Below, piece after piece: positions 25,501-39,441 of a DNA stretch of 64,000 nucleotides (positions are counted from its first letter, which is position 1; the number at the start of each line of letters is the position of its first letter). A model generated the notes under the pieces. That model was given only the letters and a program-made list of their open reading frames with translations, did not search any database and was not told the DNA's origin. Origin of the DNA: Panax quinquefolius (Eukaryota > Streptophyta > Magnoliopsida > Apiales > Araliaceae); assembly GCA_020205615.1 (NCBI GenBank), contig CM035169.1, positions 21,552,540-21,616,539 on the forward strand. Direction: 5' to 3'. The position numbers and the translations under genes are program-made.

Positions 25501-25982
25501 GAAGGCTTAAATACTTATGCTCTTTAAGGAGTTATGTCATTTAAGCCTTATGCTTCTGATCTTTGCTATATATATATATATATATATATAAATTATTTTT
25601 TACCTAAACCTAGACATAGACCGTACTTATTCATAATATTACATTTTAAATAATAGGGTCTCAAAAACTAGTGCAGTCTGATTCATAAAAATCCAAATCA
25701 AGATTAGAATTTCAATGTCACAATCCAAGTAATAAATATTGAAGAGGATGTTATTAATGAAAGTTATTTAGTTTAATTAAAAATGGGAGATTTGTGGAGT
25801 AAATAATTTTAAGATTTATTTTGAATATCATAAACTAAAATAGATTACGGTTTCTTGATATATTCTTCATAAAAATATGGATCAAAATTAGAAATTAAAA
25901 AATATAATTCGAAACATCTTTGAAAGCCTTTAGGAAAAAGATACAAGACAAAGTTAAAACATAATCTAAACAAGCATATATG
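25501..25982. other. AT-rich intergenic
   Basis: It holds a (TA)n run at about 25567-25591 and otherwise unremarkable AT-rich sequence. Confidence 0.4.
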
Positions 25983-26304
25983 TAAAGCTGTAAAATGAGC
26001 AAACAGTTCGGGCTCGATTCGTACTCGCTCGATTAAAAGTTCGATTCGAGCTCGACTCAAAATATAAATGAGTCAAATACGAGCAAATTTTAAAGTTCTA
26101 TAAATTACTCAAATCTCTTCGAATTGTAATTTTCTATTGATACTCGGATCACATTCGTTTTAAAAGTTCAAACTGTCCGGGCTCGATTCGAGATCGTACC
26201 AGACTCGGTAGCTAAATGATCCTCAATCAAACCTTATTTTATATTCGATAAATTTTGTAAATCAAAATCTGAATAACTCAATACTCCTTTGATTTACACC
26301 CTTA
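25983..26304. mobile_element. 322-bp hAT-type MITE upstream of APC11
   Basis: The ends are TAAAGCTGTAAA and (reverse complement) TAAGGGTGTAAA. They are flanked by CATATATG (25975-25982) and CATATATA (26305-26312), a 7-of-8 match to an 8-bp target duplication, the hAT signature. The interior carries GCTCGA/TCGAGC repeats. It lies about 350 bp from the APC11 start codon. Confidence 0.65.
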
Positions 26305-26653
26305 CATATATACATATATGCATGAGTTCACTTTAAGCCAACAAGTCTCGACCCGAAAGAATAAAAAAAAAACCAATTCTTACCCGCTTGTCGATTCAAA
26401 ATTTCAAATTGCCGAGGAAAGATATTTAGACCTAATTCTCTCTCTCTCTGCCCCCTACCCTATATTCCACCTCCATTCTATTGATCTGCTGGAATTCAAC
26501 TGTATCTTTTACTTTTAGCAGCTTTTTGAAGTTTAAGTAGGTTATTTCTTTCTAAATTTGTTGTATTACATCAAATTTTCCAGTTTTATTACATTGTATA
26601 CGAATACAACACATTTAATTGAATTATTTGATGATTTTGCAGGGTCCAAGGAA

Positions 26654-29600
26654 ATGAAAGTTAAAATCTTACGTATGCTCATTTGTTTTCTCTCTCGTTA
26701 TTTGTATGGTGATGCTTGCATATTATTTGAGCTTATACGCTGTTAATCTGTTGTTTAGTTTAGCTTATATACAATTCATTCAAGATGGAGCTTAATCATG
26801 TATTGCTACTGTATTTCTTAATTATTAACGTAAATTGTAGCATAAGGAATTTGGCATTATTATATGAAATTGGGATACGGTGTTATAGTTTGTAAAATCT
26901 ATAGTTATTTCTGTAATTTTAATTCCTTGCCTGACATTTCCTTATTTGCTTGTTGACTTTCTTATTTCAAATTAATTATTCGGTCAGAATTTAAGTTTAT
27001 GAGGTGCCAATAATAAACAAGAACACTGGAGTGGTATAGCCAAGCAGCATCTGGTATTTTATGGTCAAAAGCTTGTGTAGACTTGAAGCTTGAACCGCGA
27101 CTACATAGCCAAGGAGATCTTGTGCTTTGATAGTTCCAATAGAACTGTCAATCTAACTTAAATCTATGAAAACATATCATTTGGTCAGCGCTCCAAAAAA
27201 ATGCACACTTGTCATACCTTAACACCCAGCTAGAAGTATATGTTATAATGTCTCTTGAAGAAAACTAATTTGGCACACTACTCTATTTTTGCACTTTTAT
27301 GTAAGATGACAATATCACCTGTTGTTAATTTTCTTGATATGGAATTGCAGTCTCAATGTCGCGTGTTTTTGCTATTCATATTGTCTCGCAACTAATAGTG
27401 TTGTTCCCAATATTCCCACAACTGGCAAGAGGTATAATCATTAGCCTCTAATAGTTTCTTCCTACTTTTATTCATGGGCTATGTAGAAGGAAAGAACGAG
27501 AAGAAGGTTGCTTTTTGTTGCCTGTTACCTAGTTGTTTAGCATCCTCTCTCCTTGTTTTGTTCATCCGCTTCTTAGAAATACTATTACATCTTTATACCT
27601 TGATATGATTAATTTTAACTTTGGTGATAGAGATGGTATAGGCTATAAGGAAGATACTCTACAGTGTCTGTCACCATCCGGTACAAATGGATAAAGGCTA
27701 TCAAGTTACTATCCCTCACCAGTACTGTTTTGGAATTAAAAAAGGGCTCTCATTTATATTTCAAGCTTGTAACATTTTGCTGGATTTAGAAATAAGCAGC
27801 TTTGTAATTTATTCACAAATTACCATGTATTGTAAATGTCTAAATGATTATAACAAAAAGCACAAACGAGCTTTAGTTTTTTTTATATTAATAAATGATG
27901 GGATTTTTGAGTTCTGTTGTTTTCTTTTTGTTGAAATCATTGGATGTATTGTGTCTCAGTTTCATAAGAAAATCCTATCAATTAAGATTAATGCAAGACG
28001 GCTTATCTTTTGAAAAATAATATGGTACATGGGTTGTCTATTTATTGCTAATTATGATTTGAAAATGTTTATAATTCATTGTGCCCTATCAAACTGTGTT
28101 TTACCAATCCCTCTGTCTTTATACTATTTAGTTTTTCCGTTTACTTTAATAGGATTGTGCTCACCACAATTTGCTTGGTATCAGTAGGAGTAGTATTGCC
28201 AGAATCTTATGTTGACGCAGGTTGTGTGGCATATTGTTGTTGTAAGAAGAGTCGAAGCTTTTCATGTTACTTTCTTAGTTTCTTATCCAATATAACATTA
28301 TTTAAAGTTCTTACAATTACTTTTCTCTTGACCCATGCCTCTATGTTATGCTGGTGGACTTATGAACAGAGTAAGTTTACTTTCTCTAGTCTTATTTAAT
28401 AAAGTTATCTGAAATATTAAGTAGCGTAGGAGCCTTCTTAAATTTTGTTCCTCTGAATCAATTACAGGTGGCATGCTGTAGCGTCATGGACTTGGGATGC
28501 CCAGGATGAAACATGTGGGATATGTAGGATGGCTTTTGATGGCTGTTGTCCAGATTGTAAACTCCCTGGGGATGATTGTCCGCTAAGTACGTCATTTTCT
28601 TTGTACTTATTCCTTGGCACTACCTCCTTAATTGTTTTAAATATTTATTTTTAACTTCTCATGTGCTTATTTAGCCTCTTGGGCTTGGTATTTCATGCTA
28701 AGAACTTTTTGTGAATCTCCCTGAAGATTTTGTTTGTTTTGATCATATTAACATATCATGCATAACTTATTTAATTGCAAAATACCTTATTGGAAATTTT
28801 TGTTTCATATTTTTAATAGTAACTTCTAATTTTTGTCGCATGCGTTTATATTTTGGTTGAATTTCAACTTCTTTATTATATTAGTTGCAACCATTAGGTC
28901 GAATTCTTGTATTCTCCACTAGGCCCACTGTAGACTCGATGACACATACTTGGTACCTAGGAAACTAATTGCTCTTTGAGCATTGTTATACTCATATAAA
29001 TCTTGCCAAGTGCTTATCCCTGAGATGGTCGACTGTTTCTCAAATCTGCTGCCATATGCCAGTCTTTTGGGTACACAACAACTCACAAAAGCCTTCCAAC
29101 ACATTGATGGATTGTAACATTCTGAAACAGTGTACAACTATCAAGGCGTCATACTACATCCGTTTTCGGAAAATCATGAGCACGTCTAAGCTAGTTGTTT
29201 CCATACTCTGATTTTCCCGTTTACACCTTGATATTTTTGGAGACAACTTGTTGTTTTTATAGAACTAGTTGTAGGCAAGAAAATCGTACCTCGCTCAATT
29301 AGGATTTCGAATTGGATGAGGAGAGAAATCCACAAAAAGTACGGAAATTGATATTGGGTTTGTAGAGGGCAGAAGAACAGTTAGACAATCACTAGGCCGC
29401 ACGTGACAAAACTTTAGAAAACATTCTTGTGTGTCTTGGAATGTCAACGAATCAAAATTCCCTAATATTAAAATAAATGATGTATTTACAGGGCCTCCTG
29501 GTAAGTGATCATGTGCCTGACACATGTCTTAGTCTGATAAAATTCCAGAAATACCCTTAATTGTCCAAAGTGATGCCCAAATCGTTACGTCCTTCTAGCC

Positions 29601-31109
29601 GTCAATCCAAATCTCTCAACCATTTCCCATAATGAGTTGGCTCCATAAGTCTTCTGCCTAGGAACTCATGGAAGTCGCTCTCAAGTCTTCATATACAAGG
29701 TTTCATTGCTTAACTCGTACTTTCCTTATCTTCTTTTTTTGTTCGGATACCACATTACCCGAATTCATCGTCAGAAAGCTTCGAAGGACTTCGACACGAC
29801 CCTAGGGGAAGGGTCGATCCCTAGGGCCAAGCCTTAGGTTCGTACTTCCTCTAATCTCTTTCGCTTGTCTGTCTTTCTTGCTCGATTTTCATCATTTTAT
29901 TATGATTCTTGGCACAGTAATCTGCTTTCGTCATTGCTCCAATCAAAGTCCGATTGGTGTAACATTTGAGATTATGAAAGAGTATGCCTTCTCCCCCTAG
30001 GAGGCTAAGCCATAGAGTGGACGAACTATGGGTTGAACCCTGGGGGGCCCCTTGAGCTCCTCTTCTTCTTTTGTTCATTTTTCCCAAACTTGTCCTCGTT
30101 TTACTTGGTAGTTTAACCTACATCAAGAAGGGATCATTTATCGACATTATTTGGAAAGGTTGAACCCTAGGAGGGCACTCCCTAAATAACCATCCTTTCT
30201 CGTCCGGTTTCGTTGATCTAGTATTCGTTTCGTTTTCTAACTCAAATCAAATCAAGAAGACATCATCAACCGAACCAAGTTAAGGAGGGATATCCCCTAG
30301 GAGGCCGAACCCTAGGGGGTACTTCCTAGTCTTGTTATATTCTTTTGATTGGTTTATTCATTTCACATTTGTTTCGCTTGGTAATTTAGATCAAGGCAAG
30401 AAACCAACTTCAATCGAACCAAATCAAAATATTGAACCCTAAAGGGCTGAGCCCTTGGGAGTCTTCCAACATTTGGTCATCTTTTCATCGATTTTGTCCA
30501 AGCTTTGCACGGAATATTTCAGTAATACAATTAGGCCAAGAAAGCATCATTGGTTGGCTGATAGAAGATTGAACCCCTAGAGGCTGAATCCTAGGGGCCG
30601 AACCCTAAGGGGTCCTCCCACACTTGTTCGTTTTTTTGACGTTTTCTTTTCGAATTGTCTTATTCGGGTAATTTGATTCAATTAATTGAGTCATTAGTTT
30701 CCGCTCATTGAACTCACGCCCCTCTTTTTATCATACGCGCCCCTCTTTCATATTTAAGGGCTCACACTAGTCAAGCTCCATTTTAAAATGTAGTGGTCAT
30801 TGATCCAATAATTATTGTTCTACCGACCATCTTAGGTTTGATTGGTATTATGTCATTTTATTTAGGATGTTTGAATACATAAATGGGAACATGATTTAAT
30901 TAGTTTTGTGAATTATGGAAACGGATAATACTTAATTTTGTCCTCATATTTAATTTTATTTAGGATGTTTGAATACATAGTTTTGTCTTGCAGTATGGGG
31001 TGCATGCAACCATGCGTTTCATCTTCATTGTATCCTGAAGTGGGTGAATTCACAGACTCCTCAAGCACATTGTCCCATGTGCCGAAGGGAATGGCAGTTT
31101 AAAGAATGA
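26654..31109 (+). CDS. APC11: Anaphase-promoting complex subunit 11 (RING-H2)
   Basis: The exons are 26654-26672 or 26673, 28468-28586 and 30994-31109. With exon 1 ending at 26673 they give 84 residues, the normal APC11 length. It is the RING-H2 catalytic subunit of the APC/C ubiquitin ligase, which pairs with the APC2 cullin and recruits E2 to drive mitotic exit. The start MKVKIL is the strand that inserts in the cullin. The zinc ligands run CGIC, then CCPDC, CP, CNHAFHLHC and CPMC. One problem is visible: the only GT donor (26673-26674) with the AG at 28466-28467 joins one base short. This would give MKVKILRGML and a stop. The in-frame join needs a non-GT donor or one more G. Exons 2-3 are fully conserved, so a sequence error or unusual splicing is likelier than decay. 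Confidence 0.9.
29940..30640. repeat. Degenerate ~130-170-bp tandem repeat in APC11 intron 2
   Basis: About five units, each with a GAACCCTAGGGG-type core and a TTTCGTTTG/CTTGGTAAT and ATCAAG stretch, run through the intron. The GC-richer DNA around it (29280-30780) is unlike the flanking intron and probably comes from a retroelement, but no coding domain remains. Confidence 0.6.
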
Positions 31110-32839
31110 CTTCATTGTATGAACTTATCCCCATGACTCTCTCTCTCTCTGGGGTTGTTTGTGGAATGTATTTGTCAATGTAAATTAAGTTAATTTTTCA
31201 ACTTAATGTCACGGTTTCCATGCTTGCTTAGAATGGCAATTGACTAATTTTTTGACAGATCCTAGAGAAGGATTGTTAGTGGTCTAAGGTCTTGAATGTT
31301 GCATGGATGGTTTTCAGACCAGGTTTTGAGAAGGTACAGCTCATTTGGATGTTTTAGAACTGGGACTCGTTATAATACCCAATTTACATCACAGCTATTT
31401 CCTTCTTATGCCACTGTTTTAAATTGGCTATATTTGTACTGTGACTCGAGCAAGGGTGTGTTTGGCAAACACAGTATTAAATATTAGTAATATTATCTAT
31501 TATGCAATAATGTAATGGTAAAAGGACTTATCTCACCTACAGGTGTTTGCAGGTTTGGGTCTGATCCATACGGATGAGATTTTTTAGTAGTGAACTCTCC
31601 TCTTATAACCTAACTAACTTGGGTAAAGAAAAAAGAAAGAAAGGAAAAAGATCTTCACATAGGTGCAGCGTGTTTGTGCTGTTTATTTCTGTTGAAACTT
31701 GCCTGAAATTTGCTTCAGCATTGGCCAAGGCTTGTTACGCTTGTATGTGTTTCTCACTGTGTATATGGGATTGTGATGAGGTTTCATTGTTTATTTACTC
31801 AAAAGTTTCTCATTCTATGTATATGGGCTTGTGATGAGGTTTTATGGTTTATTGACTCAATTCTAACCAACTTATTGGTTTTTTTTCCCTTCATGGTCTA
31901 GTCTCTCAGAGAGATGATTATGCATTTTGATTCCCTTAATGCTTATGTTTGGATTGCAAGAATGAGCATGAGAATGAAATGTGTCATTCCTATAAATAAA
32001 AAAGTGTGTTTGATTGTTCGATAGTAATGGAACAAATTATTTTTAATCTCGACAAATTTGTGAATTTTTTTGGGGGGGTATAGAATGATTTATCTTAATT
32101 AAAAATGGAATGAATTATTTAACTCTGCCTATTTACTTTGTGGCTTTCAAACTCCTCTAACTAATTCCTTATCCAAGTTTGTGAATTTCAAACTTTTTGC
32201 TTCATGATTTTTTTGGTCATATAAGGGAAATGTTGAATTTATTTTTTTTACATATTTTAAAATATGTAAAAATAAATTAGATAATGGATTTTTGAGTAAC
32301 CCAAATAAGGAGGATTCTTCCTTTTTCCGGTAATTAACCCAGTTGAGAAGGAAGTTGTATCCTGCATGTCCTATGAACCCCAAATAAGTGGGTGGGTATG
32401 GGAATGCTCTCCCTTTGACTTTGAATAATCTTGTAGTTGGAGTTGGAGAAAGACGAATGAATGGTAAACTGGTAATAAAGGTGGAAGTTACTAGTCTATG
32501 GGGTACCCTTGATACATGTCCATGCGTGTCTCTAATTTCAACTTCACTTGCAATTAGCATGAATAATAATGTAATTTAATTTATGGGTAGGCGCTAAAAT
32601 GCGCTGGGTTGGGTTGTTATTACCATACCACACCAATGCCATGATATGCTGATGCCACCTTTGATTACCTGCCTCAAAATGATCATTCCATTTCCAAACT
32701 CCCTGCATTCCTCATTTTTCATTCCTTCCTTCCGCACCTATACTATATATACATACATGAGAAATCATTTATTTTGTTCTAGATGGAGAAATTTATAGAC
32801 ATAACAATTTTTTAGAGAGAGAAATTAAGGGAGTGAGTG
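31110..32839. other. APC11 3' flank and ENODL promoter region
   Basis: No gene is recognised. A 137-residue open frame on the - strand (32147-32560) has no family signature and is taken as chance. A clear TATATATA at 32744-32751 lies about 90 bp upstream of the next start codon and is the likely TATA box. Confidence 0.5.
32744..32751 (+). promoter_or_regulatory. TATA box of second ENODL gene
   Basis: CTATATATAC is about 90 bp before the ATG at 32840, a normal distance for a short plant leader. Confidence 0.5.
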
Positions 32840-33787
32840 ATGGTGAGGAACGCAGTAGCGGTTTGGATGTTGTGGTTTGTGGTGGTATTGAGGGCGGAGG
32901 GAAAAGCACCAGAGCTTCACAGGGTGGGAGGGACAAAAGGCTGGACACAGAATATCAACTACACGAATTGGGCCCTCCAGGAGACTTTCTACGTCGGCGA
33001 CTGGCTCTGTATTCTCTCTCTCCCATCTTAATTGATTTTTTGTTGTTGCTAAATTGCAGCACTCCCTTAACTTTTCAATTGCTTTCTATACATATATTGT
33101 TTACATATACATACAATTTAGTCCTATCTTTCAGTTTTATTATGACTAAATTAACCAATCAAATAAAAAAATTCAGCTACATATTCCTTTTATTCACAGT
33201 GCGCTACAATACTACTAATTAAGTTTGGAAGATATCAATATCATCATTTAACTATTCCTGTAGTGCTCTATTTATGTGGTTGATGTAAATGTGTGTTATA
33301 CTCCACTAGCTAGTTGATACAAAATCATATCTGCTGAAAATTTGCTTCTAATCAATTTTAGTTACTGAGTTTATTATGTTCAGCTACCATAAATTTGGTC
33401 CGACTTGTTCGAGTTAATTTTGTTTTTGTTTTGCTATATAACTTGAGAGTATATTTTCAATCCTTATTAGATTTCGGATTTGACAAGCACCGGTACAATG
33501 TGCTGGAGGTGAATAGAACGAGCTATGAGCAGTGTATTGACAGAGACTTTATAAAGAATATTACGAGGGGTGGGCGCGATGTGTTTAATCTCACTGAAGC
33601 GAAGCCTTTTTACTTTCTCAGCAGCGGAGGTTACTGTTTTCATGGAATGAAATTAGCCGTCAATGTTGTGGAATTTGTCCCTTCTCCAGAGCCAGCTCCA
33701 GCCAAAAATGGCTCCCCTGCAGATATTGGCTGCCGCATTATCCTAGTTGTCTTGCTTGCACTTTCTTTTATATGTGCTTCCGCTTGA
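32840..33787 (+). CDS. Early nodulin-like protein 2 (phytocyanin fold, copper-free)
   Basis: The exons 32840-33008 and 33471-33787 give 161 residues. A GTG in frame at 32837 is not the start. The layout is a signal peptide (about residues 1-20), then the phytocyanin domain from HRVGGTKGW to GGYCFHGMKLAVNV, a short Pro/Ser linker (PSPEPAP), and a hydrophobic tail IILVVLLALSFICAS that fits a GPI-anchor signal. The disulphide Cys pair is kept. The copper His positions are replaced by Tyr (RYNVLEV, GGYC), so copper binding is unlikely. The intron falls at the same codon (after DWL) and phase as in the gene at 11325. The two are members of one family about 20 kb apart, though diverged. It acts at the cell surface by family precedent; its partner is unknown. 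Confidence 0.9.
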
Positions 33788-34570
33788 GCCTATTTAAGCC
33801 CATGTTGTTACTGAAGAGTACAATACCATTTATCCAGCAGTATTCTGAAACTGTTGAGGATGGTTGGTTGGGTAGATTTGTTTCTTCCTTTTTTAGTCGT
33901 GTCGATTTTATGAAACTTCTGGACAAATTGAGGTTACCACTTGTTAAGGGTGGGAGAATTTGGCGGTAAATGTCTCCCATTTGGCCTGTAAACTTGTATT
34001 TGGTATTTTGATTAGCCCATCTGTGCTGAGGAAACTTATTTAACTTTCTGTTTGTTTTGCCAAATCCCCTTACCCCACAAGCCTTCATTTGTAAACTTTG
34101 TTATTTTTTCACTAAGCCTTGTTCTATGAGTTATATTGAAACACCTCATATTCATGGCTGCCATACATTGGTTATGTTTGTTTGGTTTAATAGGGGATAT
34201 AGTATGATAATATACTAATTGTGATGATAAACTTGAAAAGAAAAATTACTAAAATTTAGATTTTTTATTTATTCTAACGATGTATTTAGAAATAATATGT
34301 TACCCTTCAAGTGTATTTTTTGGAATCTGGTGTGATATCTGTCTGCTATAAATTTAATATGTTTTGGATAAATATAACAAATGTGGACAAATTTGAGAAA
34401 TTCCACAAAAAATAAATAAAATTATTATCTCCGTTTTTACCAGTTAGTTTTTGTTTGAGATAAAGATAAAAGAAAAGGGATATATAGGAGGACAGAGATT
34501 TAGCTTCAGCAAAGCCATAGACAGGAGAAGGCCCAGGACCTTCACAATTCACAGCATACACAACTCTCCA
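33788..34570. promoter_or_regulatory. Intergenic, promoter of the DUF3598-like gene
   Basis: A TATA-like GGATATATAGG at about 34479-34489 lies 80-90 bp before the ATG at 34571. The rest is T-rich 3' flank of the ENODL gene. No other gene is seen. Confidence 0.45.
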
Positions 34571-37500
34571 ATGGTTGCCACAATGGCAACAACCCTGTGT
34601 TCTCCTTCCCCTCTTCTTCCCACTTTCAGTTCACTCACCCCAAAAATAATCAGAAAATCCCATCCAGATTCCGGGAGCTTCAAACCATTTATTCAAAGAC
34701 CCACCCACCAATTTCAGAACCCCAGGACGAAGGCGGCGTCGTCGTCATCATCCTCGTCAGCATACTCCTCTCAAACAGAAAACGAAAAATCGCTGAGCGT
34801 TGACGCTCTTCAGAGCTTCATTGACCTCAATTTGGGTAACTGGACTGGTTCTTTCTATGTCGGTATCCATAGCCCCTCTCTCTTTATATACATAAATGTT
34901 CATAAAGCATCGGTATATGTTTACATTTTTATATTAGTGTTATATTGACATCACAGCAATTTAATCCTCATGGGGATATGATGAATAAAGTGACCACGAA
35001 GCTTGCTGTTGGCTCTTATGGTGAAGACGATCTTGTCAGTTTAATTCAAACGTAAGCTTCGTTTAGCAACTCATATGTTCGATAAAATGCCAAAAGTATA
35101 AATGCATATTTTTGTGTGCATGTGTTTCTATGCGTATTATCCAGGGTTGTTCCCATTGATTTAACCAGTTGTTGTTGTGTATTGACTAATTGTTACGTTT
35201 GAGTGGAGTATTTGGAGGGCAGTAGTAACTATTTTTATTTCCTAATAATTTAAGGTGGTGTACTGCCTAACTAATTCAATACTTGGAATTTCTCCCACGG
35301 CAGTACTAAATATTAGTTCTACTAGCAGAAACAAATATCAGTCATTTTGGTTTGTCTAAGAACTTTGTTGTGGCAAATGAAGGGGATTGTTATTTCTAGT
35401 AAAATTGTTAATTTCAAAGATCCCCTCTGGTGTAAAGCTAATATTGGGACCTAAACTTAATTGCAAATTTATGCTGTATAAGCTACTGTATAATCTATTG
35501 ACTATGCATGTGAGCTACTCATTTCTTCTTAACAGTAAGAGTGTAAGACCCATCTGATGCAAACAGACCTTCAAACAAACGAAAACACAAAATTGTCTGG
35601 TGGTGATATGCTTCTTATTTTTTAAGTCGTTGAGCCAAGTATCTGACAATGTTTTTAACTGTTAGGTTATATATCAAACAACCCCCATCAAGCACTTCAT
35701 CATCTGGAGAAGATGATGAACCAGAATGGGCAGAGTACAAAATCAAAGAAACCAACATGTTTACTGTGGACAAATATCAACAGGTAAGCTCCTTTGGTAC
35801 CTGGAAGATTTGTTGTTCACTAATTAGTGTTTTCTCAGGTAAAGTTTACTTCCAACCTATTTCACGACTTTGCCTATTTTTTGTGTTTGTTGAATATCCA
35901 CTGTACTCAGTTTGCAGATTAACATCTTTCCCAAAGAGAAGGCCTTTGCGTTAAGGTACCAGACAGCTGGCATGTTGGAGACTGTGTTAAGACTAGGGGT
36001 TCTAGGCGAAGATGACATTGGAGAAGAGTTTCCCAAGTGAGTGCATTTGCTGGTTGGAAATTCTCTGTTATTGATGCACCAGTGATAGTATCTTTTTAAA
36101 TAAATATAATTAGCAATTACTTATAATAACATATAAAGAACTAGCAATTCAGCATATCAGTATAATCTTCGGACCTCGGTCCATTATGAGTTGTGCACAT
36201 TTCATATAATTGTTTTCAGACATTTGTCACATTCCTGTCTTTGTCAAGTTGAACCTTATGTTAAATAAGAGATATTGAGAAAAAGGTTGTTGAAAATGAA
36301 AAACTTAGATTTTGAATAACTGACATCGTCATCTCTTTATAGCACGCATTTAGAATTTTTAGTTACTCAATATCAATTAATTCATAATTTACCTTTATTC
36401 TGATTTGACAAGCTCTAACAGCTACTGTTGTCCCTGTCCTCTTACCTTGTTCTCATATGAATTCTGTGCAGAAACCTGAAGCTTCCCTCTCGCCGGCCTG
36501 CTATTGTATGTGAGAGTTGCCTCTTTTCCTTAGAGAAAGATATGCGAGCAAGAGCATTCCATATCATGGACCCCAAAGGCATTATTGAAATGTTTCTAAT
36601 CTTTCTTGAAGAAAGAGGAAGTGGGGTGGTTATTCCCCCTTCCCTTGATGACTCAAAGGTAAGCTACTTTGCATAGAGGAAATCTCTCCTGAAATTGTTT
36701 TCTTTCTTTTAATTGAAGCTAGGACCCTACAATGTATATTTCTTTCTCTAATTAATTATGTCTTTGAAATTAAATTTGTAGTTTGGTTTCAGGGCAATAC
36801 AAACAGAATTATGCCACATATTGGTATGTGGAAAGGTCACTCCGTAACAAAGCGCAGTGGTGTTTATGGAGCAACAATTGCTGAAGCTGATACAACTGCT
36901 GTACTTGAAATTGATGACAAGGGTCAGCTGATTCAGGTATTGTCCGCTCCTTGTAATAATATCCCTGAAAGAAAGGTGAAAACTTAAACTGCTTGACTCT
37001 CTTGGATTTGGTGTGATGTTGAGGGAATTCATTATTTCAGAAATTAAGACTAGGTATATTATGTTCCTCCCCGCCCCCCCGCCCCCTCCCCCTCCCCTCC
37101 CCTCCCCTCCCCCCCTCCCCTCCCGTCCCGTCCCGGAAAGGCTAAGTTTTAATAGTGGAATGACATGTCTTGTAGGGGTGTTCATCATTAATTTATAGTA
37201 CCGAACCGGTCTGAACCGGATTGGACCGGACCGATTATCGAATATACCCAAAATGGGTACCGATTGGACCGGTATCCCAAACTGGTTAGCCAGTTCGGTA
37301 CCGGTTTTTATTATCAGTTGTATGTAAGCAACAAAGAAAACAGAGCAAAATAAACAGAGGGAGTAGTAGATCTTGGAACCCATCAAAAGATCTATTATCT
37401 ATAAATCGAAGATTCAACCAAAAGAAAAGATTATTTAGCATTGTACTGTAAACAGAAAAACCAATTTCCAAACAACTAAATCAGAGTTCAAATACCAAGA

Positions 37501-39441
37501 AAATGAACAAATAAATCAAAACCGAATGATACATATATGTATTATGTATAAAAACACTTGCCAAGTAAAGCTACTATGATTAGGAGGCCATAGAATCAAA
37601 TAGAGTTTTGAATGACTGAAGAACATAAAGCGTTGAAGAGAGAGAAAGGGTGCAGAATTGAACTCTAAAGTTGTGATATTTGGATTCAGAAATTGGGGAA
37701 AATGAAATAAAAAATAAAAAGGGGGGAATATTTGGAAGTAAAAACAAAAAAGAAGAATGCTAAAGCTATTTTTACTTTCATCTATTTTAATCTCGAGACT
37801 CTCAACTTCCTCATCTTCAAAGGGGTTGCTTCTTCATCCCCATTCTCTGTCTGGTTGCCAAAGATTGAAGAAAAGAATACAGAAGGCAGACGAAGGCTTT
37901 ATTCAGTTAACCGATATAACTGGTTCGGTCCGGTTCATTCCAGACATACAAAATAGCTTCCCGAACCCGGTACCGAAAATTCGGTATATACCGGTTCCGT
38001 GTAATGAAACCAAACCGGTTATCATTTGTCCCGAACCGTCCAGTTCAAACCTGTTCGGTTTCCCTAAAAACCGAATTTACCGAATTTTTTGCCCACCCCT
38101 AATGTCTAGCATCCAAAAAAAATCTTTGCTTTACATTTGGCATTTGTTTGAGTTAATTTCTTTAACAGAAATTTGGTTTTGTCTATAAAGCATGTTGCAT
38201 GCTTGTGATAAAAAAAAATTCCAAAGTAATTTTAGAAGGTACAAATGCCATCTATCCTTGTAAGCTGAACTTTGCAATTTACATTGTGCTTTTGTGCTAC
38301 ATTATGTCCTCTTTTTACTTTATATCAATTCTGCTCTTTTTCTCCTTCTTCTTCTTTTTTTTTTTTTTTTGTATTTCGCTGGATTTAGTTTTTCACCATT
38401 TTTATCTTTAATCAAAACTGGTTGAAGGTTCTCTTCCTCTTACTACTGAGCACTTCGTGCAGCGAACTTACCTGAAGCATTGCTTTTTTTCTTCCATTTT
38501 TAAAAAAAGTAAAAGGCCATTTTCGGTTCTGAAGGAGGGCGCAAAGACCAAAAAAATAAAAGGAAAGCTACAAAGGAACTAATTATTTAAAGGGTGATGT
38601 TAGGGGTCTCAAATTTTTTGCCTAAAAAAGTATCTCAAATGATATGCCACCATAATATTGATTGGGTAGATCTCATGTGATCGGCTATGTCATAAATTAT
38701 CATTAAAATATTCAATGCCATGTCATTTGGGACAAAAAAATTGACACCCCTAACATTATTCTTATTTAAACGGAAACCCCATCAAAGTTGCTCTCTTAAT
38801 CTATTAAAGTCGGTGTTTGTTTGTCATGAAACCAGCCCAAGCAAGATTCCGCCATCCATTCCAAGTTTAGGAACCTAGGTAATAGTATCCCGATCAAAGA
38901 TGCATTCACATTATCGATTTATCTTTCTCCAGTTCTTCCTTCTGAAATTTTAACATGAGATTGGAAACTTCTACATAAATATGAACAGGTTAATCTGAGT
39001 AAAATGTTGTGGCTTATAAAGTTCTTTTTCTTTCCCCCTTTTCATCATTTGCACGTTTTACTTTGATGAATAAGTTAAGCTTTGTTTGTTCCTACGTTCA
39101 TGGAACTGTTACGTTCTAAGTTTTTCTCTTCTAATTTGTTTCGAAATCAGGAAATTAGCTCAACATCCAAGAGCAATGATGTTACCACTAACGTTCATTG
39201 GACGGGGACCATATTAAACAATTTGGTCACCTTTGATGGCGGTTTCCAGGTGACCTTGTTGCCCGGGGGCATGTACATGGGATGTCCATGTAATGTCTCA
39301 AAGAGTGTGGCAGAATCCAAGTCATTCCATTTGGAGTTCTGTTGGCTGGAGTCAGCTGGGAAAAGACAGAGACTGATCCGCACTTATGATGTTGAAGGCT
39401 TGGCTGTTTCATCCACTTACTATACAGAGACCAAGCTGTGA
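34571..39441 (+). CDS. Plastid-targeted DUF3598-like protein
   Basis: The exons are 34571-34858, 34957-35051, 35666-35783, 35918-36036, 36472-36658, 36793-36936 and 39151-39441. The 1242 bases give 413 residues, and every junction is in phase with GT-AG. The first ~75 residues are Ser/Thr/Pro-rich and basic, as in a chloroplast transit peptide. The mature part begins with FIDLNLGNWTGSFYQFNPHG, then a region around EYKIKETNMFTVDKYQ. A C-terminal block follows with GGFQVTLLPGGMYMGCP and, near the end, RQRLIRTYDVEGLAVSSTYY. This order resembles the calycin-like DUF3598 proteins shared by plants and cyanobacteria, whose function is unknown to me. A second in-frame ATG at 34583 would remove only four residues. 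Intron 6 (2.2 kb) holds a hAT element. Confidence 0.8.
37066..37135. repeat. C-rich low-complexity tract in intron
   Basis: About 70 bases consist almost only of CCCCT, CCCG and C runs. On the - strand it creates a spurious long Gly/Arg-rich frame. Such a tract can form i-motif/G-quadruplex structures and is often misassembled. Confidence 0.85.
37173..38101. mobile_element. 929-bp hAT-type element in DUF3598 gene intron 6
   Basis: The ends are TAGGGGTG and CACCCCTA. The target duplication is ATGTCTTG (37165-37172) and ATGTCTAG (38102-38109), 7 of 8 bases. Just inside both ends are runs of GGTACCG/CCGGTT words, typical of non-autonomous hAT-type plant elements. No transposase is present. Confidence 0.8.
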